A DNA stretch of 64,000 nucleotides from Flavobacteriales bacterium UBA4466. GTDB lineage: Bacteria; Bacteroidota; Bacteroidia; Flavobacteriales_D; Crocinitomicaceae. Location: the NCBI GenBank assembly GCA_905182335.1, contig CAJJBE010000002.1, positions 218,501 through 282,500 of the forward strand. The letters are read 5' to 3'. Below are positions 18,308 to 25,768 of the stretch, piece by piece (position 1 is the first letter of the stretch; each line of letters begins with the position of its first letter). Below the pieces are notes generated by a model. That model was not told where the DNA came from, ran no database searches, and saw only the letters and a list, made by a program, of their open reading frames with translations. Made by a program: the position numbers and the translations under genes.

Positions 18308-19299
18308 ATTCTATGCGTTATTTTTTTTGGTTTAAAACGATTTAAAATAAAGCGAACAGCTATTTCAAAACCTCCTCGATTCCTGCTGGCAGGAGTAAGT
18401 TTTGAAAAGTTTATGTCATAACTTAACCCTACAAACCAATTTTGATAATCCATCCCAACAGAAATGAAACCAGCATCTTTGTTTCGATACCACAATCCAC
18501 CATAAAGCGCACGATAATGGCCAAGTTTGTTTACAAGCGTATATTTCACAGAAGAACCAACAACGAATTCGCGATATTTACCTTGTGTCGAAAGGTTGAA
18601 GGCAGGGAGTAAATCCCAATCGTAATTCAATTTATAAATCCCCTTCCCAAATATATTTGTACGAATGTCTCGTTTTATCACTTCGGTATAAAAACCTTGA
18701 TTTGGCTTGTTCAAATTATAGGCACCAAAACCAGTAGTGAAGCTGAATCGGTCATTTTTGTAGTATTGGTAGATTGCCCCAACACCTAGAGAAAAATTTG
18801 TTTTACGGTCTGTTTGAAGAACTTCGTTTGTTGAAAGAGCAGGGTTGTACGATATTCCATCATATTGATTATCGAAATAATACTGACTAAAGTCCAATTG
18901 GCGGTAATTTACCCCAATATTTACTCCCGGACGAATGCTATGCACTGAATCTGCTGTTAACTTTAAATGATATGAAATGTTTCCTTGGACTTCAATTGTT
19001 TTCAAGCGACCATCTCCAGTAACATCATGAAAGAACAGAAGGCCATAACCTAAATTTTTAACGATTAGCGTATTACAATCAACGGACAATGAAATTGTGC
19101 TGTATGGACGAGTAACTGATCTCCATTGATCTCTAAAGTTCCCTACAAATCGAACATCTCCTTTAAAATGACCTGTATTTCCAGGATTTTGAAAAATAGG
19201 ATTATCGCTAAATTGAGACCAATGAATATCTTGACCATATGCGAGTGAGCTTACGAAAAAGCAAACGATAAGATATAGTATATTCTTTAATGATCCCAT
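18289..19299 (-). CDS. PorP/SprF family type IX secretion outer membrane protein
   Basis: The 336-residue protein has a signal peptide (residues 1-22, SSLAYG) followed by the PorP/SprF opening DIHWSQFSDNPIFQNPGNTGHFKGDVRFVGNFRDQW and an even series of amphipathic strands. The family forms outer membrane barrels. PorP is part of T9SS, and SprF-type paralogs help deliver specific adhesins such as SprB. Pairing with a PD40/OmpA gene is common for these paralogs. Here the pair lies behind an ECF sigma factor and a small membrane protein, all on the minus strand. Which cargo it serves is not evident, since no giant adhesin gene adjoins it. Confidence 0.88.
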   Translation of the reverse strand: MGSLKNILYLIVCFFVSSLAYGQDIHWSQFSDNPIFQNPGNTGHFKGDVRFVGNFRDQWRSVTRPYSTISLSVDCNTLIVKNLGYGLLFFHDVTGDGRLKTIEVQGNISYHLKLTADSVHSIRPGVNIGVNYRQLDFSQYYFDNQYDGISYNPALSTNEVLQTDRKTNFSLGVGAIYQYYKNDRFSFTTGFGAYNLNKPNQGFYTEVIKRDIRTNIFGKGIYKLNYDWDLLPAFNLSTQGKYREFVVGSSVKYTLVNKLGHYRALYGGLWYRNKDAGFISVGMDYQNWFVGLSYDINFSKLTPASRNRGGFEIAVRFILNRFKPKKITHRICPDYI

Positions 19300-19343
19300 T
19301 AATTAGATGAAGTTACGAAAAAAGAATGTAGGTGAACGGGAGA

Positions 19344-19553
19344 CTATTTTTTTTCCAAAAAAACAAGAAGTAATAGAATACCAATAATAAGGATTAATAC
19401 GAAAAGTTTTTGGTTCTGATAAAGCGGCTTTTTCCCACGCTTTATTATCTTTTCGTAGTTGTGGTGTAGGCGTGAGAAGTCCTTCTGACGCTTAATTTGC
19501 TCAGCCGATGGATGACTCTTTTTTTTGTCTGTATTTAAAATGAATTTTCTCAT
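19344..19553 (-). CDS. Small single-pass membrane protein behind an ECF sigma gene (candidate anti-sigma factor)
   Basis: From the ATG at 19553 the product has 69 residues: a basic, helical N-terminal half (MRKFILNTDKKKSHPSAEQ onward) and one strong transmembrane helix at the end (KLFVLILIIGILLLLVFLEKK, about 48-69). A GTG at 19568 in the same frame overlaps the sigma gene and is less likely. The ATG comes 2 nt after the sigma stop codon, so translation is coupled. Position, size and topology (cytoplasmic N-terminus, C-terminal anchor) resemble small anti-sigma factors, but I see no zinc-binding HxxxCxxC motif. The anti-sigma role is therefore inference only. Confidence 0.7.
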   Translation of the reverse strand: MRKFILNTDKKKSHPSAEQIKRQKDFSRLHHNYEKIIKRGKKPLYQNQKLFVLILIIGILLLLVFLEKK

Positions 19554-19555
19554 CT

Positions 19556-20116
19556 CTATTTCTCCCACGTTTTTCCTAAGCGCTTTAAGATGCTATAAGT
19601 TCTCATTTTAGCATTCGCTTCTGTAATGTTATATATATCAGCGATTTCTTTGAAACTCATCTCTTGAAAGAATCTTAGCTCAATTAATTCTATTTGATCT
19701 TCCTTTAAACCATTTAACATTTCAATCAGACGTTCTTGGTTTTCGATACTCATAGAATTCGAAAGATTAGCTTCGTCCGCAAGCTCCATTATACTATTTT
19801 CATTTATGGTCACTTCAATGTTCTTTGTAGCTTTTCTAAAGTACATTAAAACTTCATTTTGTGCAATACGATAAAGCCAGCTTGAAAAAGGAAACCCACG
19901 GTCTTCATATTTACCAATATTTGCCATTGCTTTCATGAATGTCTGTTGAGTGATATCACCCGCAAGGTTTTCCTTGCCTCCAAGTTTTTTGAATACAAAA
20001 CGAAATATTTGATCAAAGTATCTATCATATAGCACACCAAAATAGCGACTTTTGTTTTTAGCAAGAGCAATAATCTCAGGTTCGGGTAAGCTTTGAAGGT
20101 TCTTTTTTCGTAACAA
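19556..20116 (-). CDS. ECF-type RNA polymerase sigma factor
   Basis: The 186-residue protein has a sigma-70 region 2 (YDRYFDQIFRFVFKKLGG, DITQQTFMKAMANIGKYEDRG, PFSSWLYRIAQNEVLMYFRK, residues 30-100). After a short linker comes region 4 (LNGLKEDQIELIELRFFQEMSFKEIADIYNITEANAKMRTYSILKRL, 135-183). The start is TTG; there is no in-frame ATG until residue ~63, and the upstream frame offers no better codon. It heads a minus-strand run with the small membrane protein, PorP/SprF and the PorE-like gene, and so may control them. This recalls SigP of Porphyromonas gingivalis, an ECF factor that regulates T9SS genes; orthology is not established. Confidence 0.88.
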   Translation of the reverse strand: MLRKKNLQSLPEPEIIALAKNKSRYFGVLYDRYFDQIFRFVFKKLGGKENLAGDITQQTFMKAMANIGKYEDRGFPFSSWLYRIAQNEVLMYFRKATKNIEVTINENSIMELADEANLSNSMSIENQERLIEMLNGLKEDQIELIELRFFQEMSFKEIADIYNITEANAKMRTYSILKRLGKTWEK

Positions 20117-20164
20117 ATAGTCTGAATTTATATATAGGTAATGCTTTTCTGTGAAAAAGTAACA

Positions 20165-20854
20165 TTAGGGTGTGCTTAAGGAAACAGGGATTATTTTTCC
20201 GTTCATCCATTCATCTGCATTTAATGCAAAATACGTGATATATTCAGCCATTTTATATGCTGATATTGGAGCTTCATAACCAGGAAACGCTTCTTCCAAC
20301 ATTTCCGTTTTTGCAGCACCGAGGCAGAGGCAGTTCATTCTTATTGAAGTCTCTTTGTATTCTTCTGCAAATAACTCAGTAAAACTGCAAACAGCCGCTT
20401 TCGATGTTGAGTAGGCCGCTAATCCAGGAAACTTAACACTTCCTTGAAACCCACCCATAGAGCTAATGTTTACAATATGTGCTTTGGTCATTTTGGGAAT
20501 TGCTGCCTGAACCGTTTCCATCACCCCCATCACATTAACACTGTAAGATGTTTCAATATCTTCTCTATTTAGCCCAAGAAAAGGTTTGTTTAGCAATACA
20601 CCTGCGTTATTGATTAAGATCTCAATAGTTGAATATTTAGAAAAAATAGTCTCACATTGAGACCGTACATTTTTAGAATTAAGATCTAACTCAAAGGACG
20701 TTACGTTTGAATACTTTCCAAATGATTCCTTCATTCGTTCAACGTTTCTTGATAAAGCAAGAATTGTAAAATCAGAATGTGCGGCCAATTGATCTACAAT
20801 AGCCTTCCCAATTCCACGGCTAGCACCAACAACAACAATAGTTTTAGACATCAT
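20165..20854 (-). CDS. Short-chain dehydrogenase/reductase (SDR)
   Basis: The product of about 229 residues has the classical SDR signatures: VVVGASRGIGKA (NAD(P)-binding TGxxxGxG variant), NNAGVLL, catalytic Ser in VNISSMGG, and YSTSK (Tyr-x3-Lys) around residue 150. The first in-frame codon is TTG at 20857, with ATG at 20854 and 20851; I use 20854. The start overlaps the end of the preceding paaE-like gene, so it is co-translated with the phenylacetate-type reductases. The substrate is unknown; context suggests a step in aromatic acyl-CoA or fatty acid metabolism. Confidence 0.85.
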   Translation of the reverse strand: MMSKTIVVVGASRGIGKAIVDQLAAHSDFTILALSRNVERMKESFGKYSNVTSFELDLNSKNVRSQCETIFSKYSTIEILINNAGVLLNKPFLGLNREDIETSYSVNVMGVMETVQAAIPKMTKAHIVNISSMGGFQGSVKFPGLAAYSTSKAAVCSFTELFAEEYKETSIRMNCLCLGAAKTEMLEEAFPGYEAPISAYKMAEYITYFALNADEWMNGKIIPVSLSTP

Positions 20855-21926
20855 CAAAAGATATTACAACCTCTTCACTTGCTGGATGAGCTTGACACGT
20901 TAATATGTATCCCTCTTCGACTTCCTTATCTGTTAAAGAATAATTCATTTTCATCGATGCTTTACCCTTAATTACTTTCGCCTTACAAGTACTACAAACA
21001 CCACCTTTACAAGAATACGGAGCATCTAATCCTTCTTTGTTCGATTTTTCTAGAATGCTTACTCCGTCAGTATTTAATTCGAAAGACTCTTTTTCATCGT
21101 CAAGAATAATAAAAACTGTTGATGTTCCTTCAAAATTAGAAGAAGCTTCGATTTTATTTGTTTTTAGTTTAACAGGCGTGGTAAATAACTCATATTTTAT
21201 TTTATCCTCAGGGACACCAAATATTTTTAGTGTTTCTAAAGCAGAGACAATCATTTCTTCAGGGCCACAAAGTAAGAAGCAATCTGATTTAAGTAATTCT
21301 AAGTTTTCTTTAATGATTTCCGAAATGGTTGAATTATTTAATCGACCACTTCCAAATCCATCAACTGCTTCTCCACTCAAGTAATAGTTCACATCCGTTT
21401 TTTCAAGCGCGTCTAAATCTGATTTAAACAAGATAGATGACGGGGTTCTATTTCCATAAAATAAGGATAAGGACCCACCTGCATTTTCAACTTCTTTGGC
21501 AATTGACATGATGGGTGTTATCCCACTACCTGCCGCAAAAGATACGATCGTTTTTATTTCATCATTAATAATAAAATTACCTTTAGGAGCAGAGGTGAAA
21601 ATCTCATTTTTCTCTTTGGCAACATCGTTAAACCAAGCAGAAACTACACCGTTATCAATTTTCTTAATAGCTACAGAAAGTGTTTCATCTGCCCCGCTAC
21701 AAATAGAGTAAGAACGTCTTTGCTCTTCACCGTCCACTGTAATAGAAAAATCTAAGTACTGGCCTGGAATAAAATTGTATGTTGATTTTAACTCAGCTGG
21801 AACATCTAGAGAAACCATAACTGTTGATTCAGAAAGACGCGTTATTTTTGAAATTATAAGTGCGTAAAATCCACGGGGAACTTTAGGCTCTTTGTTTTTA
21901 TTGAAAATTTTTTTAAAAAAGGCCAT
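20844..21926 (-). CDS. paaE: PaaE-like phenylacetyl-CoA epoxidase reductase (second copy)
   Basis: The 360-residue protein has an FAD-binding ferredoxin-reductase domain (FIPGQYLDFSI, RRSYSICSG as the FAD-binding RxYS) and an NAD(P)H-binding domain (AAGSGITPIMSIAKEV, YGNRTPSSILF, CGPEEMI). At the C-terminus is a plant-type [2Fe-2S] ferredoxin domain (YSCKGGVCSTCKAKV, final Cys in LTCQAHP). PaaE passes electrons from NADPH to the PaaABCE di-iron oxygenase, which epoxidises the ring of phenylacetyl-CoA. It has a basic N-terminal extension of ~20 residues not found in the upstream copy. It lies 10 nt after that copy and overlaps the SDR gene. Specificity of the two copies cannot be separated by sight. 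Confidence 0.88.
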   Translation of the reverse strand: MAFFKKIFNKNKEPKVPRGFYALIISKITRLSESTVMVSLDVPAELKSTYNFIPGQYLDFSITVDGEEQRRSYSICSGADETLSVAIKKIDNGVVSAWFNDVAKEKNEIFTSAPKGNFIINDEIKTIVSFAAGSGITPIMSIAKEVENAGGSLSLFYGNRTPSSILFKSDLDALEKTDVNYYLSGEAVDGFGSGRLNNSTISEIIKENLELLKSDCFLLCGPEEMIVSALETLKIFGVPEDKIKYELFTTPVKLKTNKIEASSNFEGTSTVFIILDDEKESFELNTDGVSILEKSNKEGLDAPYSCKGGVCSTCKAKVIKGKASMKMNYSLTDKEVEEGYILTCQAHPASEEVVISFDDV

Positions 21927-21936
21927 AGTATTTAAT

Positions 21937-23007
21937 TTATTCGTCGAATGAAACTATAAGTTTATCACTTGTTGGATGCGCTTGACAAGTTAAGATATAA
22001 CCTGCCTCAACCTCATCTTTTTCAAGCGCATAATTCACGTCCATGATTGCAGACCCTTCTAATATTTTAGCTTTACAGGTACAGCAGACACCACCCTTAC
22101 ATGCAAATGGTAAGTCACCACCCGCTTTTTGTGCTGCATCTAAAACATTTTCACCTGTTGAATCTAAATTAAGATCAATCTGTTCTCCGTCAATTATAAC
22201 AGCTACGTTTGATTCTATTTTACGCGAATCTAGTGCTAATTCTATTTTTTGGTTTTCTATTGAAGGCGCTGTAAATAATTCAAAATGTACTTTCGAAGAA
22301 TCTGTACCTTTTTCGATTAAGGATTCCTTTACTCCGATAATCATTGATTCAGGACCACAAATATATACTCCACTTATTTCAATGTCTTTCAAAAACGCAT
22401 CAAATAATTGATTTGTTTTTTCTTTATCAATTCTTCCTTTTTGAATAGGGTTTCCTAAGCTTTCTCTTGAAAGAATATGAATAACACGCAAGCGCCCCAT
22501 ATATTGATTCTTCAATGCTTCAATTTCTTCTCTAAAAATTATTGAGGCGAATCCTTTATTGCCATAAAATATTGTTACATCGCTATTTAGCTCTTCGTGC
22601 AATGCAGATTTGGCAATTGAAAGAATTGGAGTAATCCCACTTCCTGCAGCAAACAAAACATACGAATTAGAGTTTAAAGCCTGTGTTGATAGTTTAAAAT
22701 TACCAGTTGGAGTCATTACATCTAGTATCATATCTTTTTCCAAAGAATGATTCGCATAAGCGGAAAATTTCCCGTTTTGAACTTCCTTTACTGCAACCCT
22801 CCATTCATTTTCATAAGGTGATGAACACAGTGAGTAAGATCTTCTAACATCTTCATCATTAATATCAACTTTCAATGTTAGATATTGGCCGGATTCAAAA
22901 TTATAATCGTGATGTAATTCGCTAGGGACAATAAAAGAAATGGACACAGTGTCTTCGGTTTCCTTTCTTATATCATTAATCTTAAGAGAATGAAATCTTG
23001 GTGTCAT
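21937..23007 (-). CDS. paaE: PaaE-like phenylacetyl-CoA epoxidase reductase (first copy)
   Basis: The 356-residue protein has the same three-domain plan as its neighbour: FAD-binding (ESGQYLTLKV, RRSYSLCSSP), NAD(P)H-binding (AAGSGITPILSIAKSA, YGNKGFASIIF, CGPESMII) and [2Fe-2S] ferredoxin (PFACKGGVCCTCKAK with Cys-x4-Cys-x2-Cys, then LTCQAHP). It starts without extension at MTPRFHSLKIND, which is the usual PaaE form. It is transcribed divergently from paaABCD across a ~115-nt gap. Either copy could be the true epoxidase partner. This one is the closer to paaA and lacks the extension, so I consider it the more likely PaaE. Confidence 0.9.
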   Translation of the reverse strand: MTPRFHSLKINDIRKETEDTVSISFIVPSELHHDYNFESGQYLTLKVDINDEDVRRSYSLCSSPYENEWRVAVKEVQNGKFSAYANHSLEKDMILDVMTPTGNFKLSTQALNSNSYVLFAAGSGITPILSIAKSALHEELNSDVTIFYGNKGFASIIFREEIEALKNQYMGRLRVIHILSRESLGNPIQKGRIDKEKTNQLFDAFLKDIEISGVYICGPESMIIGVKESLIEKGTDSSKVHFELFTAPSIENQKIELALDSRKIESNVAVIIDGEQIDLNLDSTGENVLDAAQKAGGDLPFACKGGVCCTCKAKILEGSAIMDVNYALEKDEVEAGYILTCQAHPTSDKLIVSFDE

Positions 23008-23096
23008 GCTTTAATTTATTTGCATGTAAAGCTACTCATTTTTCTGCTATTCAACATGAAATCTCTCATGGGGCCCTATCAATGATTGAATTTTTG

Positions 23097-23104
23097 TAGA
23101 TTTG
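23097..23104 (+). promoter_or_regulatory. Candidate -7 element (TAGATTTG) of paaABCD
   Basis: TAGATTTG is a perfect TAnnTTTG match, 20 nt before the paaA ATG at 23125. No clear TTTG box is found 19-23 nt upstream, so an activator or a non-canonical -33 region would be needed. Confidence 0.45.
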
Positions 23105-23124
23105 TACAATACAATTTTCATAAA

Positions 23125-24072
23125 ATGAAAGAGCAAAACATTTCAATACTTGAACAAAGATTTCAAGAAAAGATCGATAATGATATCAAGATAGAGCCTA
23201 GAGACTGGATGCCTGATAATTATCGACAGACACTTATTCGTCAAATTTCACAGCATGCGCACTCTGAGATAGTTGGTATGTTGCCTGAAGGGAATTGGAT
23301 AACACGTGCGCCAAACCTGCGAAGAAAAGCTGTTCTTTTAGCAAAAGTTCAAGATGAAGCAGGGCACGGATTATATTTGTATAGTGCAACAGAAACATTA
23401 GGTGCTGATCGTGAAGAATTGATTGATGACTTGCATTCAGGTGTTGCTAAATATTCTTCTATATTTAATTACCCAACGGTTACCTGGGCAGATATGGGAG
23501 TAATTGGCTGGTTAGTCGATGGTGCTGCTATAATGAATCAAGTACCCTTGTGTAGATGCTCATATGGGCCATATGCTAGAGCAATGGTACGCGTTTGTAA
23601 GGAAGAATCTTTTCACCAGCGTCAAGGTTTTGAAATTATGACAAATCTAATGAAAGGTACTTCTGAACAAAAAGCAATGGCTCAGGATGCTTTCAACCGT
23701 TTTTGGTGGCCATCTTTAATGATGTTCGGGCCAAGTGATGCTGATTCAAAACATACAGAACAATCTGTGAAATGGAAGATAAAGCGACATACAAATGATG
23801 AGTTACGTCAAATGTTTGTTGATGCAACTATTCCACAGGCTGAGTTAATAGGATTAACAATCCCGGATAAAGATTTAAAGTGGAATGAAGAACGCGGTCA
23901 TTATGATTTTGGAGAAATTAACTGGGATGAATTTTGGCAAGTCGTTAAAGGAAACGGTCCTTGTAACAAAGATCGCGTTGATACAAGAAGAAGAGCAAAA
24001 GAAGAAGGTATGTGGGTTATAGAGGCTGCCAATGCTTATGCTGAAAAAATAAAAGTGAGGAAAGCATCTTAA
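23125..24072 (+). CDS. paaA: 1,2-phenylacetyl-CoA epoxidase, catalytic subunit A
   Basis: Starting at the ATG at 23125 the protein has 315 residues; an in-frame TTG at 23086 would add 13 unlikely residues and overlap the -7 element. The di-iron site is visible as two Glu-x-x-His pairs: [13 protein letters not shown] (about 88-100) and [11 protein letters not shown] (about 170-180). The segments [23 protein letters not shown] and [15 protein letters not shown] are typical of PaaA. The PaaAC core inserts one oxygen into the ring of phenylacetyl-CoA, giving the 1,2-epoxide, using electrons from PaaE. It is the first gene of paaABCD. Confidence 0.97.
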   Translation: MKEQNISILEQRFQEKIDNDIKIEPRDWMPDNYRQTLIRQISQHAHSEIVGMLPEGNWITRAPNLRRKAVLLAKVQDEAGHGLYLYSATETLGADREELIDDLHSGVAKYSSIFNYPTVTWADMGVIGWLVDGAAIMNQVPLCRCSYGPYARAMVRVCKEESFHQRQGFEIMTNLMKGTSEQKAMAQDAFNRFWWPSLMMFGPSDADSKHTEQSVKWKIKRHTNDELRQMFVDATIPQAELIGLTIPDKDLKWNEERGHYDFGEINWDEFWQVVKGNGPCNKDRVDTRRRAKEEGMWVIEAANAYAEKIKVRKAS

Positions 24073-24083
24073 TAAGTTATGAC

Positions 24084-24371
24084 ATGACAAATAAAGAATG
24101 GCCCCTTTGGGAGGTATTTATTAGAAGTAAGCAAGGATTGAGTCACAAGCATGTTGGTAGCTTAAGAGCTGCTGATGCGGAAATGGCAATAGAAAATGCA
24201 AGAGATGTTTATACAAGAAGATCTGAAGGAATAAGTATTTGGGTTACTGAGTCAAATAATATGTTCGCATCAAATCCAAATGAAGCAGATTCATTGTATG
24301 AGCCATCAGATTCTAAAATATATAGACACCCAACTTTTTATGAGGTTCCTGATGGAATCGAACACATGTAA
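24084..24371 (+). CDS. paaB: 1,2-phenylacetyl-CoA epoxidase subunit B
   Basis: The 95-residue protein matches PaaB: WPLWEVFIRSKQGLSHKHVGSL at the start, AENARDVYTRR-like ENARDVYTRRSEGISIWVV-type middle, and PTFYEVPDGIEHM at the end. PaaB is a small structural subunit needed for full epoxidase assembly and is specific to aromatic acyl-CoA oxygenases. It lies 11 nt after paaA. Confidence 0.95.
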   Translation: MTNKEWPLWEVFIRSKQGLSHKHVGSLRAADAEMAIENARDVYTRRSEGISIWVTESNNMFASNPNEADSLYEPSDSKIYRHPTFYEVPDGIEHM

Positions 24372-24383
24372 TTTTACTTATTG

Positions 24384-25133
24384 ATGAATTCCTTATTTGA
24401 ATACTTATTAAGATTAGGTGATGATAGCCTAATTATTGGACATAGATTATCTGAATGGTGCGGTCATGGGCCAATTTTAGAAGAGGATATTGCAATGACT
24501 AACCTTTCATTAGATTTTATTGGTCAAGCAACTTCTATTTATAAATATGCTGGTGAGGTAGAGGATAAGGGTAGGTCTGCAGATGATTTAGCTTTCCTTA
24601 GGTTTGATAGAGAATATAAAAACTTAATATTGTTAGAGCAACCAAATGGAGATTTTGGGATGACTATGATGAAACAATTTCTTTTTGATTCATATCGCAA
24701 ACCTCTATTTGAAAGACTGATTCATTCTTCTGATGATATGATTGCTGCAATTGCTGCAAAGTCATTAAAAGAGACCAAGTATCATTTAAAACATTCTTCT
24801 GAATGGATTATTAGATTAGGTGATGGTACAGAAGAATCGCGTAATAGAGTTCAGGATTCTTTGGACACTCTATGGAGATATACATCTGAGTTGTTTTTTG
24901 AAGATTCTGTAGATGAGGAATTGAAATCATCAGGTATAGTTCCTTCTATGGATGGTATTAAAAAAGACTGGTCAAGTTATGTGGGTGAAATACTAAATCG
25001 TGCTACTTTAACTATACCAATAAACAATTGGGAACAAGAAGGTGGTCGAAAAGGAATGCATTCTGAACATTTAGGATATATTCTTACCGAACTTCAGTAT
25101 ATGCAGCGTGCTTACCCAGGAATGGAATGGTAG
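24384..25133 (+). CDS. paaC: 1,2-phenylacetyl-CoA epoxidase structural subunit C
   Basis: The product of 249 residues (ATG at 24384; a TTG lies just before) is the PaaC paralog of the ferritin-like PaaA. Recognisable segments are YLLRLGDDSLIIGHRLSEWCGHGP, EEDIAMTNLSLDFIGQA, LRFDREYKNLILLEQPNGDF and ETKYHLKHSSEWIIRLGDGTEES. PaaC lacks a catalytic di-iron centre and forms the structural partner of PaaA. Its end overlaps the start of paaD by 7 nt. Confidence 0.95.
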   Translation: MNSLFEYLLRLGDDSLIIGHRLSEWCGHGPILEEDIAMTNLSLDFIGQATSIYKYAGEVEDKGRSADDLAFLRFDREYKNLILLEQPNGDFGMTMMKQFLFDSYRKPLFERLIHSSDDMIAAIAAKSLKETKYHLKHSSEWIIRLGDGTEESRNRVQDSLDTLWRYTSELFFEDSVDEELKSSGIVPSMDGIKKDWSSYVGEILNRATLTIPINNWEQEGGRKGMHSEHLGYILTELQYMQRAYPGMEW

Positions 25134-25612
25134 CAGAAAAAGATGTTTGGAACTATTTAGAGGAGGTCTTCGATCCTGAAGTACCTGTTTTAACAGTTTT
25201 AGATTTAGGCATAGTTCAAAAAGTTAAGGTTGTAGGTTCAAGTATACATGTTGTAATAACTCCAACTTATACTGGTTGTCCAGCAATGCAGCGCATTGAG
25301 GAGGACATTATAGAAAAGCTTAATGAGAAAGGTGATTTTGAGGTAAGTGTTGATTTAGTACTTTCTCCAGCTTGGACTACAGATTGGATTAGCGAAGAAG
25401 GAAAACGAAAATTGAAGGAATACGGAATAGCTCCTCCTGAGGACGAAGCTGACAAGAGTGTTCTTTTTGCTGAACAAACAGTTGTCCCATGTCCTAATTG
25501 TGATGAAAAGGACACAAAAATGATAAGTCATTTTGGGAGTACAGCATGTAAAGCGCATTATCAATGTAATTCATGCTTAGAGCCTTTTGATTACTTTAAA
25601 TGTTTAAGGTAG
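25127..25612 (+). CDS. paaD: Phenylacetyl-CoA epoxidase assembly protein PaaD
   Basis: The 161-residue protein starts with a MIP18/DUF59 domain (EVFDPEVPVLTVLDLGIVQKV, TPTYTGCPAMQRIEEDI) and ends with a four-cysteine zinc-ribbon-like domain (CPNCDEKDTKMIS, CNSCLEPFDYFKCLR). PaaD is needed for a working epoxidase complex, probably through Fe-S or metal-centre maturation. The 7-nt overlap with paaC shows translational coupling. It ends the plus-strand paa operon; genes for the rest of the pathway (paaG, paaZ, paaJ, paaK) are not in the window. Confidence 0.95.
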   Translation: MVAEKDVWNYLEEVFDPEVPVLTVLDLGIVQKVKVVGSSIHVVITPTYTGCPAMQRIEEDIIEKLNEKGDFEVSVDLVLSPAWTTDWISEEGKRKLKEYGIAPPEDEADKSVLFAEQTVVPCPNCDEKDTKMISHFGSTACKAHYQCNSCLEPFDYFKCLR

Positions 25613-25721
25613 CTTCATTTAAAAAAAAAGCTTAGACTGGTAAATATTCTCAATTAAACCAATCACAAAAAAATCAGAATAATTTGATTGTCCAGAGAAC
25701 TTAAGTAAAAATAAAGTTCAT

Positions 25722-25755
25722 AAAAAAGGACGATGTGAAAACACCGCCCTTTTTT
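25722..25755 (-). terminator. Rho-independent terminator of pruA
   Basis: Read on the minus strand, GGGCGGTGT pairs with ACATCGTCC through a TTTC loop, using two G-U pairs, flanked by A and T runs. On the plus strand the G-U positions become A-C mismatches, so the hairpin belongs to leftward transcription and ends pruA, whose stop codon is 13 nt away. Confidence 0.75.
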
Positions 25756-25768
25756 ATGAAATTTATTC

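Noticed and set aside
19554..19568. GTG start at 19568 for the small membrane protein.
   Set aside because: It lies inside the sigma gene; the ATG at 19553 follows the sigma stop directly and fits translational coupling better.
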